A stretch of 19,121 nucleotides of DNA from JANWHF01 sp036276235 (GCA_036276235.1 DATBDZ010000144.1:1-19121), one strand, 5' to 3'. Counted from the stretch's first letter, positions 5,670-13,081 are shown. Numbers and translations are program-made. The notes: generated from the sequence alone by a model not told the origin.

Positions 5670-7770
5670 TGTCGATGCCGCCGCCGGCGTGCGCGCGTAT
5701 CTGGAGCTGCAGGCCGCGGAGAAGAAGGCCGCAAATGAGCTAACGACCATGGCCAAGGAAGCCGTTGCCGTCGAAGCGACGATGGTTTCCTCCGCGCGGG
5801 CGGCCGTCAAAGAGTACGAGCTGCTCGGCCAGGCCGTCCGACGCGCCAGCGCTATCCCTCTCCCCCGCACCGCCGGCGGCACCTACATTCCCTCGAGCCG
5901 ATCCGCCGGCTTTGAAATGTCGGCCCTTCCCTCATCGATCTTGCATCCCGGCGGCGCGTCGATCGCCGGCACGCGCGAATCCTACGAGCTGATGGCCGAC
6001 GTGAAGGCCCAGCAAGCGCGCATGATGGCCCGCCTGCAAGGCACACCCGGCGACAACGGCGTTTCCCCCTTCGCCGGCGTCGGCATCCTGGGCGGACCGC
6101 TGGGGATGGCTGCAGCCGGTGGCGCCCTCGTCGCCGGCGGCGTCGTCAGCGTCATCGACCGCGCGAAAGCCGTCGGCGACACCGCGCTGGAATTTGCCCA
6201 ACAGATCAAACCCTTGCTCAGCCTTGGCGGAAATCTGGAAAACGCCGGCGCGATCCGAAGCAAAGTGCTGGCCACCAGCAGCGCCTACGGCATCGACCGC
6301 GGCGAAGTCGCCGGCGGAAGCTTCATGCTTCAGAGCGCGGCGGCAAATTTCACGCAAGATAAACGCGATCAGATCCTCGCCACGTCATTGAAGCTCAGTG
6401 AGCTGACGGGCGGAAATTTGCAGACCAACCTTGTCGCCGTCACGAAGCTCATGCAGACGTACGGCAACGAAATGGGTACGGCGGAGAAGGCCGCCAGCAA
6501 GCTGCTCTTCACCGAGGATCGGGCGGCGATCACGATGGATGAGCTGTCGTCATTGCTTCCCGACGTGCTGCCGGCGGCCAAGCTCGTCGGCGTCGGCTTC
6601 GATGAGATCTCCGCGGCAGTGCAAACCAGCACGCAAGTAATGGGGAAAAATGAGAAAACTTTAACCGGCCTGCGCAACATGTTCCTGAAGCTGGGCGAGG
6701 CCCAGCGCGAAGGACTCACGCACGCCGGCCCGTTCATCGCGCAGCTTGAGGAGCTGAGCAAAGTCGATCCGATGTTGTTGCAGAAGGTGTTTGGTGAACG
6801 GGAAATCGGCGTAGTCGCCGCCCTCACCGGGCACTTGAAAGAAATGCGCGACGCGCTGAAGGACACCGCCAGCATTCCGGACAATCTCATCGGGCAGAAG
6901 ATCGGCAAACAGTGGCTCGACGCCGGCAGCCGCGGCACCAACGTTCTGGCCAGCATGCGCACCGGGAACAGCAACGCGCTGAACATTCCCACGAATCAGG
7001 GCCAGCTCGACACCGCCACCAATTATGAAATCGCGCTGGCGGGCAATCGCCGGCGCATGCCCTGGCTGACGCCCGAACTTGTGCTCAAAGGCCTCACGTA
7101 CGGCGACGTGGCATTCAACGCGTTCAACCGCGGAGTGCTCGGCAACGCGGGGAACACGACGTTTAAGGCCGGCTTGCGCGATCAGATCAACACCGCCCGC
7201 CAAGGGGGCAATCAGGATCTGGCCGGCTACATGCAGCTCCACTATGGCAAGGATCTGGGCACTGAGTACACCGACGCCAAGGGCAAGAAGATCACCACGA
7301 CCGACGCCGACGCCACGGATTTTCTGCGCCTGCGCTCCGAAGGGTTCGGGCTGAACGTCAAGGAATTTCTCCAATACAAAACGGCCAACTCCCTGAGCAA
7401 TGCCGGCGGCGCTCACTATCTCGTCAGCCACAACCGAAAAGAGTTCGACGCGCTCCGCGGGCAGTACAACCTGAACGAATCCAGCTACGTGAACTGGAAG
7501 GATCAGGAATCGCGCGACGCCGCCGGCGCGTGGCGATCGCTCGCAGGCTCTGCGCTCAACCCCGAGGCCAAAGCCGCCGCTCTTGCCCAGGCGCAATCGA
7601 TCGCGTCCGGCGGCACCAGCGGAGGCGGGAACATGGGTGCCGCGGCCGCAAGCATCCAAGCCGCCGGCGTCACGATGCAGAAATCCGCCGCTTCGATCAG
7701 CGCCTCCGTCCAACGCCTCATCGACAATGACGCCAAGAATCGCGGCGGCAGAAATCCGGCAACGAACTAG
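5641..7770 (+). CDS. Phage tail tape measure protein (TP901 type)
   Basis: This 709-residue protein sets tail length and is placed in the tail lumen during assembly. Residues about 180-430 carry the TP901 tape measure core signature: FTQDKRDQILATSLKLSELTG, KLMQTYGNEM, MDELSSLLPDVLPAAKLVGV and KTLTGLRNMFLKLGEAQREG. An N-terminal helical region (1-110) precedes a glycine/alanine hydrophobic stretch around 150-172, a membrane-active segment common in these proteins. The C terminus is Ala/Gly/Ser-rich. AGAGGA at 5629-5634 is the ribosome binding site. With the usual ruler of about 0.15 nm per residue the tail would be near 105 nm, an inference. The next gene starts eight bases later. Confidence 0.93.
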   Translation: MPGQVKFLVDVDAAAGVRAYLELQAAEKKAANELTTMAKEAVAVEATMVSSARAAVKEYELLGQAVRRASAIPLPRTAGGTYIPSSRSAGFEMSALPSSILHPGGASIAGTRESYELMADVKAQQARMMARLQGTPGDNGVSPFAGVGILGGPLGMAAAGGALVAGGVVSVIDRAKAVGDTALEFAQQIKPLLSLGGNLENAGAIRSKVLATSSAYGIDRGEVAGGSFMLQSAAANFTQDKRDQILATSLKLSELTGGNLQTNLVAVTKLMQTYGNEMGTAEKAASKLLFTEDRAAITMDELSSLLPDVLPAAKLVGVGFDEISAAVQTSTQVMGKNEKTLTGLRNMFLKLGEAQREGLTHAGPFIAQLEELSKVDPMLLQKVFGEREIGVVAALTGHLKEMRDALKDTASIPDNLIGQKIGKQWLDAGSRGTNVLASMRTGNSNALNIPTNQGQLDTATNYEIALAGNRRRMPWLTPELVLKGLTYGDVAFNAFNRGVLGNAGNTTFKAGLRDQINTARQGGNQDLAGYMQLHYGKDLGTEYTDAKGKKITTTDADATDFLRLRSEGFGLNVKEFLQYKTANSLSNAGGAHYLVSHNRKEFDALRGQYNLNESSYVNWKDQESRDAAGAWRSLAGSALNPEAKAAALAQAQSIASGGTSGGGNMGAAAASIQAAGVTMQKSAASISASVQRLIDNDAKNRGGRNPATN

Positions 7771-7778
7771 GAAACGCC

Positions 7779-10028
7779 ATGCCCGCTGTACAACCCGAGC
7801 TATCTGGATTCGCCCGCCCCGCGCAAAGCAACAGCCGCCGGCCGACGCACTCCGTTGAAATCAAAAAGGAATGGGACGGCGACTGGCAGCCCATGCCCTA
7901 CCTCGAATGCATCGAATGCATCGACTGCGCAGCCCCCGGCCGCCCCAAGGCCACCTTCCGGTGGGTGTACGGCGTGATCAAGCGCGAGGATCAGACCGAG
8001 ATTGGCACCTTCAACCCGCGCGACTACCTGCTGGATCAATTCGTCCGCGTGCGCGTGCAGGCCCAGGCCACCGAAGAAGGCGACTTCGACAACACCCCAT
8101 TCACTGTCTGGGTGGGATTTATCGCCGACATCGGCACCGCCAGCATCGGAGCCGGGCCCGGCTCATCTGTAGATGATAGCGAGACGGCAGACACCGGCGA
8201 TCAGCTCTTGATCGCCTACGGCCTGGTTCACTTGCTCGACAAAATCCCGATCAGCGGCGCGTACGCCAAGGGGCCGGACTTTCAGATGGATGCGGATTCG
8301 GATCCCGGTTACTTCCAAATCGACAAGTCGCTGACGTTCAACGAGCACCTCATCGTCGGACTTTCGGACATTGGCAATCGATCGATCGATAAAGTGACGC
8401 GCGCCAATGACGTGGATGCAGAGAGCGACAACCCGCCGATGGCTTACGTCTTCGCCGACGATGGCGACTGGCCCGCCGCGCGGCCGATCTGGTCGGTGCG
8501 CGATATCGTCGATTATCTGCTGACCTTCCACGCGCCCGACAGCATTCAATGGTCGGTGAGCACACCCGATCCGGATCCGCTGGATGCGATTAAGCTGCCG
8601 CGCGTAGATCTATCCCGCCTCAGCATCTTCGCCGCGCTCAATGAGCTGATCGATCGCCGGCGGGGACTGGGCTGGAGCCTGATCGTTCACGATGCCGACG
8701 AGGACAGCGAGACGGGCGCGGACACCGTGGAGCTGCAGGTCTTCACTCTCATCGATGTCGATGTCGCATTTGAAGACGGCCTGCTCCCGGCGAACACGCC
8801 AACGGACCTCGATATCGGCGGGCTGTATCACCTGGTGCGTGCCGTGCGATTCGACAGGGACACGATCACCCGCGTCGGCAAAATCCGCGTCATTGGTGAG
8901 CCGATCGTTGCCTGTTTCACGGTGTCATTTGCCGACGGCACGCTGGAGGCGGTTTGGAAGGCGGACGAAGAAGAGGATTATGAAAGCGTCGCCGGGCCCG
9001 ACGCGCACGCGATCGATCAGGGCCGGCTGGCGGACAAGTTTGAACATGTCTACTTGAGCTACCGCATCCGCCCCGGCTGGAACTGGAATGCCGGCGACGG
9101 CGAAAACGGAACCCAGCGCAACGCCAACCCCGGCATCAAACTCGACGGCACGCTGGACCTGCCCGGCGAAGGCGCCCAGGAAGCAACCGATCAGGACCCG
9201 TCGGCGCCGCCGATCCGCGATTGGGGCCATACGCTGCTGCGATCGATACCGTTGTTCAAGGATGAAACCCGCCTCGACGGCGAGCCGGAATTCCGCGAGC
9301 CGATCGTCTTCATCAAAGAGAAGAAGAAGGACAGCTCAGGCGCGATGCAAACCCGCTGGCGGCCGATCCACAAGGTTGTGGATCCCGCCGACGTTGCGGG
9401 GCACGTGCGGCTGTTGGATCGGGAATTCGGTTTCAAAATCGAAATGTCCCCCAACCACCTGATGGGCAAGGGGCATTTCGACGGCCAGTCAGAGACACAA
9501 CCGAAATACGATTACATGGATATCGTGGCCACCGTCGCCGCGCGCACCGACACACGGCTAGCGGTCGAGGTGGACGTCGCCGGCGTCACCGGCCCGGCTG
9601 CCAGTCGCGTCAAGGAGATTCACGTCGGGGATGCAGAAATGTGGTACGTTTTGCCTAACGCCGTTTTAGACGTGAACCCCGCCAACCTCGCCCCGATCCG
9701 CGCGACGCCCATTCCGCCGCAACCCAACTATTTTGGCCAAGGCCTGCTCGCGCGGGATGACTCCAAGCGCCTCCGCCAGATCGCAGCGACGGCCAAGGCC
9801 TGGTACGGGCGCATTCACTCCTGCCTCAGCCTCGAGCTGGCGGACGTAATCCAGTGGCCAATCGGCGCGATGGTCGGGAAAGCCACCGACGGCCCTACCT
9901 CGCGCGACGTGAACAGCCCGGTGACCGAAGTGACGTGGCGCCTTGATGAAGCGACAACCACGGTCAGAACAGGGTTCGGGGAATTGGATTTCGTGTGGTC
10001 CCACCGCCACACCCGCGCGCTCACCTGA
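7779..10028 (+). CDS. Large tail hub/baseplate-like protein
   Basis: The 749-residue acidic protein follows the tape measure gene by eight bases with an AGGAAA ribosome binding site. Its N-terminal third is strand-rich (TVWVGFIADIGTASIG, then GDQLLIAYGLVHLLD), in the style of hub proteins of contractile and siphovirus tails. The middle is mixed. The C terminus contains a helical AATAKAWYGRIHSCLSLELAD segment followed by a beta segment VTWRLDEATTTVRTGFGELD. Cysteines cluster at residues 44-50 (CIECIDC). Genes directly after the tape measure normally encode distal tail and tail-associated hub proteins, so this is the likely role. No lysozyme or peptidase motif was found. Confidence 0.6.
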   Translation: MPAVQPELSGFARPAQSNSRRPTHSVEIKKEWDGDWQPMPYLECIECIDCAAPGRPKATFRWVYGVIKREDQTEIGTFNPRDYLLDQFVRVRVQAQATEEGDFDNTPFTVWVGFIADIGTASIGAGPGSSVDDSETADTGDQLLIAYGLVHLLDKIPISGAYAKGPDFQMDADSDPGYFQIDKSLTFNEHLIVGLSDIGNRSIDKVTRANDVDAESDNPPMAYVFADDGDWPAARPIWSVRDIVDYLLTFHAPDSIQWSVSTPDPDPLDAIKLPRVDLSRLSIFAALNELIDRRRGLGWSLIVHDADEDSETGADTVELQVFTLIDVDVAFEDGLLPANTPTDLDIGGLYHLVRAVRFDRDTITRVGKIRVIGEPIVACFTVSFADGTLEAVWKADEEEDYESVAGPDAHAIDQGRLADKFEHVYLSYRIRPGWNWNAGDGENGTQRNANPGIKLDGTLDLPGEGAQEATDQDPSAPPIRDWGHTLLRSIPLFKDETRLDGEPEFREPIVFIKEKKKDSSGAMQTRWRPIHKVVDPADVAGHVRLLDREFGFKIEMSPNHLMGKGHFDGQSETQPKYDYMDIVATVAARTDTRLAVEVDVAGVTGPAASRVKEIHVGDAEMWYVLPNAVLDVNPANLAPIRATPIPPQPNYFGQGLLARDDSKRLRQIAATAKAWYGRIHSCLSLELADVIQWPIGAMVGKATDGPTSRDVNSPVTEVTWRLDEATTTVRTGFGELDFVWSHRHTRALT

Positions 10029-10037
10029 GGTACTCCG

Positions 10038-10469
10038 ATGGCATTCGCATCACTCGCACTCGACGGCGACACCGTCTATTTCTTCACGCTCAAAGGCCAG
10101 CAGGAATCCCCCGCGATCGTGGTTGAGGATGTCAGCCGCCCCGGCGTCGATGGCGTTGCCATCCGGCAGCGGGAGTTCCGGGCCGAACCTTTCGACATGG
10201 TTGGCATGCTCGATTATCCGGACATGACCACCGCGCTGGCCGACTACGAACTGCTGCGCAGCTTCCGCGGCTGCCTGGTCACGCTGGTTGACGACTACGG
10301 CGTCACCACCAACAACGTCGTGGTGCACGAGGTCACGCGCGAGAGCCTCCGCCCCGTCGTCACCTCCACCGGCGGCGTCTCCCCCACAACCACCCGCGGC
10401 GGCACCCCCGGCCCGGCAAAGGTCTTCATGACGGTGAGATTGAAGCTTCAACAAACCGGGACGGGGTGA
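10038..10469 (+). CDS. Small phage tail protein
   Basis: This 143-residue protein begins ten bases after the hub-like gene, with GAGGT as ribosome binding site. It is strand-rich, with VVEDVSRPGVDGVAIRQREF and MLDYPDMTTALADYELLRSF. The 'RPGVDG' pattern and the C-terminal strand VFMTVRLKLQQ suggest a compact beta domain that packs on the tail tip. A Thr/Gly/Pro-rich loop lies at 118-131. I do not recognise the family beyond its tail context. Its stop overlaps the next possible start (GTGA, 10466-10469). Confidence 0.6.
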   Translation: MAFASLALDGDTVYFFTLKGQQESPAIVVEDVSRPGVDGVAIRQREFRAEPFDMVGMLDYPDMTTALADYELLRSFRGCLVTLVDDYGVTTNNVVVHEVTRESLRPVVTSTGGVSPTTTRGGTPGPAKVFMTVRLKLQQTGTG

Positions 10470-10747
10470 GCCGTTGTATAATCGAACGAGTGCCGTCGCG
10501 GATGCACAACGTCACCCTCCCCGAGCGTTACGACGACTTGCTTAGCGCGCGGATGAAAGAGCGCGGCGTCAACCGCTCCGAAGCCCTCCGCCAGTACATC
10601 GACGAAGCCACCGCCAAGGGCGGCAGCTACAAGTCAAAAGTGATTCGCGAGCAACTACGGATCATCCGCTCCGGCTACTCGACCCTGCCCAGCTTCGTCG
10701 GCAGCGCCATCCAAGCCGCGATATCAACAATTGAGGAGCTGGCGTAG
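10466..10747 (+). CDS. Ribbon-helix-helix (CopG-like) DNA-binding protein
   Basis: The conserved part is HNVTLPERYDDLLSAR (beta strand and helix 1) and VNRSEALRQYIDEA (helix 2), the classic ribbon-helix-helix repressor layout. Three starts are possible: GTG 10466 overlapping the previous stop, GTG 10490, and ATG 10502. The ATG leaves an 81-residue protein beginning exactly at the DNA-binding strand, which fits the fold best, while GTG 10466 is the coupled choice. A TATAAT sequence lies at 10477-10482, so the shorter form could have its own transcript. The C terminus (IREQLRIIRSGYSTL onwards) is helical. A role in regulating the prophage is likely; the target is unknown. Confidence 0.75.
   Translation: MSRCIIERVPSRMHNVTLPERYDDLLSARMKERGVNRSEALRQYIDEATAKGGSYKSKVIREQLRIIRSGYSTLPSFVGSAIQAAISTIEELA
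10477..10482 (+). promoter_or_regulatory. Possible -10 box for the ribbon-helix-helix gene
   Basis: The hexamer is a perfect TATAAT, located 20 bases before ATG 10502 in otherwise GC-rich coding DNA. No convincing -35 element is found 16-18 bases upstream, and the extended TG motif is absent. If active it would start a transcript near 10489 that begins just ahead of ATG 10502. The call is weak. Confidence 0.2.
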
Positions 10748-10805
10748 CTGGCGGATCGTCGCTGTTGTTCCGACACCGCAAACATCGCCAGCGAAGCAGG
10801 CCAGA

Positions 10806-11075
10806 TCATTTGTCGGTCTGTTTTGACGGCGGCTCGGATGAAATCAGCCGGTCGATCAGCTCGCGATTGTCAGGGCATGCCGCCCGCAACTCCCTCACCT
10901 TTGCCAAGAATCGGGAAATCCGCCGGTTCACCGTCTCGCGCGTCGCGCCCTGCACTTCGGCTATTTCGTGATCCTTCAACCCCTGAAATCGACGCAACAG
11001 GAACGCCGCCCGCTCCTCTTCTGAAATGTTCAGGAAGGGCGGCATCGGCCAGTAGTTTGGCAGTTTGTCGTTCAC
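10806..11075 (-). CDS. Sigma-70 region 4-like HTH protein
   Basis: This 89-residue protein begins with GTG at 11075, overlapping the stop of the upstream minus-strand gene by four bases, so the pair is coupled. Residues 18-62 read as region 4: SEEERAAFLLRRFQGLKDHEIAE, then GATRETVNRRISRFLAKVREL as the recognition helix and following basic helix. No region 2 is present. It probably binds DNA as a regulator rather than acting as a complete sigma factor. It converges with the ribbon-helix-helix gene, the ends being 58 bases apart, and no terminator is evident between them. Confidence 0.7.
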   Translation of the reverse strand: MNDKLPNYWPMPPFLNISEEERAAFLLRRFQGLKDHEIAEVQGATRETVNRRISRFLAKVRELRAACPDNRELIDRLISSEPPSKQTDK

Positions 11076-11794
11076 ACTTCCGTGGCCCTTAGCTCCCCGA
11101 TGCGGATGATGGCTTGCGCCGACGGCGAAGGCGCATATTGGTAGAAATTCGCCTCACCCACGCTCATTCGGTCCAGAGCGTCTTCCACGTCGACCGCCTG
11201 GGGCGGCGTCCACCGGCGCCGGGCCAGCCCGTCGCCGACGGGCGTCTGAGCATCCGACAACACCAGCCGCACACCGTGCCGATGCGATTCGTTCCAGGTC
11301 ATCAGAACATCGTGCTTCCCCAGCTCCAGCCCAGGCGGCAATTCCCCGTCGCCATTCCACCACTCCTCCGCCCAGGCCGGCGCTGCCAGCCGGCTCTTCA
11401 CCCGATCGCGCGGCTTCTCGATCGCCCGCGCCAGATCCCGGCACACCTTCGCGCCCAGTGCCGCAATCCCCTCCGCACTCCTCAACCACTGCACGCGCTC
11501 CGCGGCTGACTTGCCCCGAATCTCCTCCCGCCATTTGCGCAGGGAGAACCCAGCGGACAACTCACGTCTCGACATCCAACCCGCCTTGTGAGCAACTACC
11601 CGAACGCCCGGCGGGCCAACGCCCGCCACCAGATCAAAGGGACGTGAATTGTACGGCGGGATAACCGCCCCGCGTTCGATTTGCCGCGTCGAGTACTCCG
11701 GGCGTGCGACCGCACGTCCAACCGCGATCGCCGCCGAAATGATTTGACATTTCGTGCGTCGGTCCGCTATCTTCGCGCTCGCTGATCGTCGCAT
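11072..11794 (-). CDS. Hypothetical protein, possible degenerate PD-(D/E)XK-like N-terminus
   Basis: The ATG at 11794 is the only plausible start upstream of the conserved-looking part; its ribosome binding site is weak. The 240-residue protein is not recognised with confidence. Residues about 44-72 (ERGAVIPPYNSRPFDLVAG followed by VRVVAHKAG) resemble the 'G..V..P.....YDLV...vQvKt' layout of PD-(D/E)XK endonucleases. The usual Q of the QxK motif is missing, so this is speculative and activity doubtful. The rest is Trp/Arg-rich and helical (EWWNGDGELPPGLELGKHDV). It is first in a two-gene minus-strand unit with the HTH protein. Confidence 0.55.
   Translation of the reverse strand: MRRSASAKIADRRTKCQIISAAIAVGRAVARPEYSTRQIERGAVIPPYNSRPFDLVAGVGPPGVRVVAHKAGWMSRRELSAGFSLRKWREEIRGKSAAERVQWLRSAEGIAALGAKVCRDLARAIEKPRDRVKSRLAAPAWAEEWWNGDGELPPGLELGKHDVLMTWNESHRHGVRLVLSDAQTPVGDGLARRRWTPPQAVDVEDALDRMSVGEANFYQYAPSPSAQAIIRIGELRATEV
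11744..11773 (+). promoter_or_regulatory. Possible sigma-70 promoter antisense to the 240-aa gene
   Basis: TTGACA at 11744-11749 matches the -35 consensus exactly, and TATCTT at 11768-11773 is a fair -10, separated by 18 bases. It lies inside the 5' end of the minus-strand gene and points rightward. Transcription would start near 11780, just before that gene's start codon. Sequence match only. Confidence 0.3.
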
Positions 11795-12086
11795 TCCACA
11801 ATCAAACGGCCGAACTGCGCCGCCTCCCGTGAGACGTCTTCGCGACGATCAGCACTCGCGCGGAGGCGGCGCTTTTGATGATCCGATGCTCATCGCGCAT
11901 TACTCAATCCGCACGTCGGAAGGCCGCCCAGGTCTTCAGACTTCTTCAGACTTCCTTCATGCGCGGGGCACTTTTCCCCGCAATTTGCGGCCTCGATTGA
12001 GCGCGCTCATTTCGCCCCCGAAAACTCACAAAAACAGCAGCCTTTCACGCGGTTTATCGAGACTTTTGAGGATGGCCCCGCGATGT
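11795..12086. other. Non-coding gap between the minus-strand genes and the tRNA fragment
   Basis: No credible gene is present. Besides the inverted repeat at 11817-11876 it holds a perfect tandem 10-mer TCTTCAGACT (11933-11942 and 11943-11952) and a GCGGGG/CCCCGC hairpin at 11963-11981. As the segment abutting the attachment site from inside the prophage, it may contain integrase or excisionase binding sites. That role is inferred from position. Confidence 0.4.
11817..11876 (+). terminator. Long inverted repeat with T run, possible terminator
   Basis: GCGCCGCCTCC at 11817-11827 pairs perfectly with GGAGGCGGCGC at 11862-11872 and is followed by TTTT (11873-11876). The loop is long (34 bases), so it is weaker than a normal intrinsic terminator. 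Together with the promoter at 11744 it could bound a short antisense RNA of roughly 100 bases. It could also be an operator for divergent transcription. Confidence 0.35.
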
Positions 12087-12128
<42 letters not shown>

Positions 12129-12149
12129 TTGCCGCCAGTCCTGCTGGGA

Positions 12150-12176
12150 GCCGGAGTTCATCACTCCGGCTTTTTT
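12150..12176 (+). terminator. Rho-independent terminator of the tRNA-Pro gene
   Basis: A perfect 8-bp stem (GCCGGAGT with ACTCCGGC) and 5-base loop are followed by six T. It starts 22 bases after the tRNA 3' end, so it is most likely the original terminator of the host tRNA gene. That supports host DNA to the right and prophage to the left of the fragment. Confidence 0.85.
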
Positions 12177-12200
12177 CGTGGGCGTGACCGACTTGATGTG

Positions 12201-12223
12201 TGTGGCAGTTTTTTGTGGCAGTT
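12201..12223. repeat. Two direct TGTGGCAGTT repeats
   Basis: Identical 10-mers occupy 12201-12210 and 12214-12223, a 13-base period, followed closely by a partial match TATGGCA. Short direct repeats beside a tRNA attachment core are typical of arm-type sites for tyrosine integrases. The role is inferred from position. Confidence 0.4.
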
Positions 12224-12328
12224 ATGGCAACATTTGCCGACCGCTAATGGCGGTTTGACCACCTTCAGTTCCGACACAAATTACAAGGTTCCAATCTCCC
12301 CCTCTCCGTTATCCCAACCCATCGTTCG

Positions 12329-12364
12329 CGCTAAGTTGCGTCAAGCATGCAACTTAGCGTTTTT
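12329..12364 (+). terminator. Perfect inverted repeat with T run
   Basis: CGCTAAGTTGC (12329-12339) pairs perfectly with GCAACTTAGCG (12349-12359) around a 9-base loop, followed by five T (12360-12364). It has the form of an intrinsic terminator on the + strand. No gene is visible between it and the tRNA terminator, so it either ends a small RNA, is left from a deleted gene, or serves as a binding site. Confidence 0.6.
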
Positions 12365-12384
12365 GTTGCGAGCTATCGCTTCCT

Positions 12385-12416
12385 GTGGTGCACAAGTGGT
12401 GCACGGTCTGTGCACA
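12385..12416. promoter_or_regulatory. Three phased GTGCAC palindromes upstream of the integrase remnant
   Basis: GTGCAC occurs at 12388-12393, 12399-12404 and 12410-12415, starting exactly 11 bases apart, about one helical turn. The first two are part of a 9-base direct repeat GTGGTGCAC (12385-12393, 12396-12404) and the third sits in the palindrome TGTGCACA. The array ends just before the AGGAG ribosome binding site of the integrase remnant. An operator or recombination-factor array is the natural reading. Confidence 0.5.
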
Positions 12417-12426
12417 GGAGTGATTT

Positions 12427-12819
12427 ATGGCAACACGGAGTACGGCCAAACGTTTTCGGGTAGGGCGCATCTCGATCTATGAGCACCACGGTTCTTGGTG
12501 GCTCTACCACCGGCACAATGGACAACCGGCTCGTCGTCTCGTGGGTACGAGCCGGGCGCTGGCCGAGTGCGAGGCCTTTCTGTTCCACCATGAGAATGTG
12601 CTGCGATCCAGCCTGGGAACCATCTCGCGATATCGCGCCGCCACCGGGTATTTCGAAAAGTTTCTTGACGATCGGCGGCTGACCGTGAGGCAGTTCATTG
12701 ACGAGTTTCTTTCTGACATTCGGCAAAGGCGCGGCCTCATTCACACGCGACGTAATCGGCGAGCGACTTCAGCGAGATCCGCTTGCGCCGTTCGCCTTGC
12801 CAAGGCAGCCGCGCACTGA
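12427..12819 (+). pseudogene. Decayed tyrosine recombinase (integrase) N-terminal remnant
   Basis: The start is well formed (AGGAG at 12416-12420, ATG 12427). Residues 1-48 include VGRISIYEHHGSWWLYHRHN, and residues 58-77 include LRSSLGTISRYRAATGYFEKF. These resemble the arm-binding and core-binding N-terminal regions of a planctomycete-type phage integrase, which I recall as having a similar opening and a 'HEHVL.SS.GT..RYRAAT' segment. Between the two parts about 25-30 residues seem missing. After about residue 95 the frame becomes an Arg/Ala-rich string, and the catalytic R...HxxR...Y domain is absent. With 130 residues against the usual 350 or more, this is a remnant. The family match is from memory. 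Confidence 0.6.
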
Positions 12820-13081
12820 ATTGGTTAGGGAAATGGACGTTGGAGCGCTCGGCAATGGACATACCTATCTAAGTCTATTCATTGCGCAGGCGAACGCTAT
12901 CATTCCGACCTCCGCTCACCGCGTGGGCACTTCTGTGAATCGCGATCCGTTCAGCGGGCCGTGTACACGAGATTTACTCGCGGGCTTCAGCTTGCCTTAG
13001 CAAACTTGGTTATCCTTCGGCGAAACGATCATTGGTTGGTTGGTGCGATCGGCATGGAAACGGTCAATGGAGTGTGGCTCA
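12820..13081. other. Non-coding gap before the NusG-like gene
   Basis: I see no convincing gene, RNA or terminator in these 262 bases. A frame overlapping the integrase remnant (12698-13000) stays open but begins with TTG, lacks a ribosome binding site and matches nothing I know. The promoter for the NusG-like gene probably lies here, but no clear -35/-10 pair stands out. Confidence 0.4.

Larger units (their letters stand above)
12177..12426. other. Non-coding segment between the tRNA terminator and the integrase remnant
   Basis: No gene is visible. The segment holds the two TGTGGCAGTT repeats, a CCGC/GCGG mini-hairpin near 12240-12254, a strong inverted repeat with T run at 12329-12364 and three phased GTGCAC palindromes at 12388-12415. 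Such density of sites beside an attachment scar suggests it was the control and attachment region of an integrated element. Confidence 0.5.

Noticed and set aside
6661..7713. 350-codon minus-strand open frame
   Set aside because: It lies entirely inside the tape measure gene and has the Gly/Ala/Arg composition of an antisense GC-rich shadow.
12698..13000. 100-codon frame after the integrase remnant as the frameshifted rest of the integrase
   Set aside because: It contains none of the catalytic Arg/His/Tyr motifs, starts with TTG without a ribosome binding site, and matches no part of an integrase that I can recognise.
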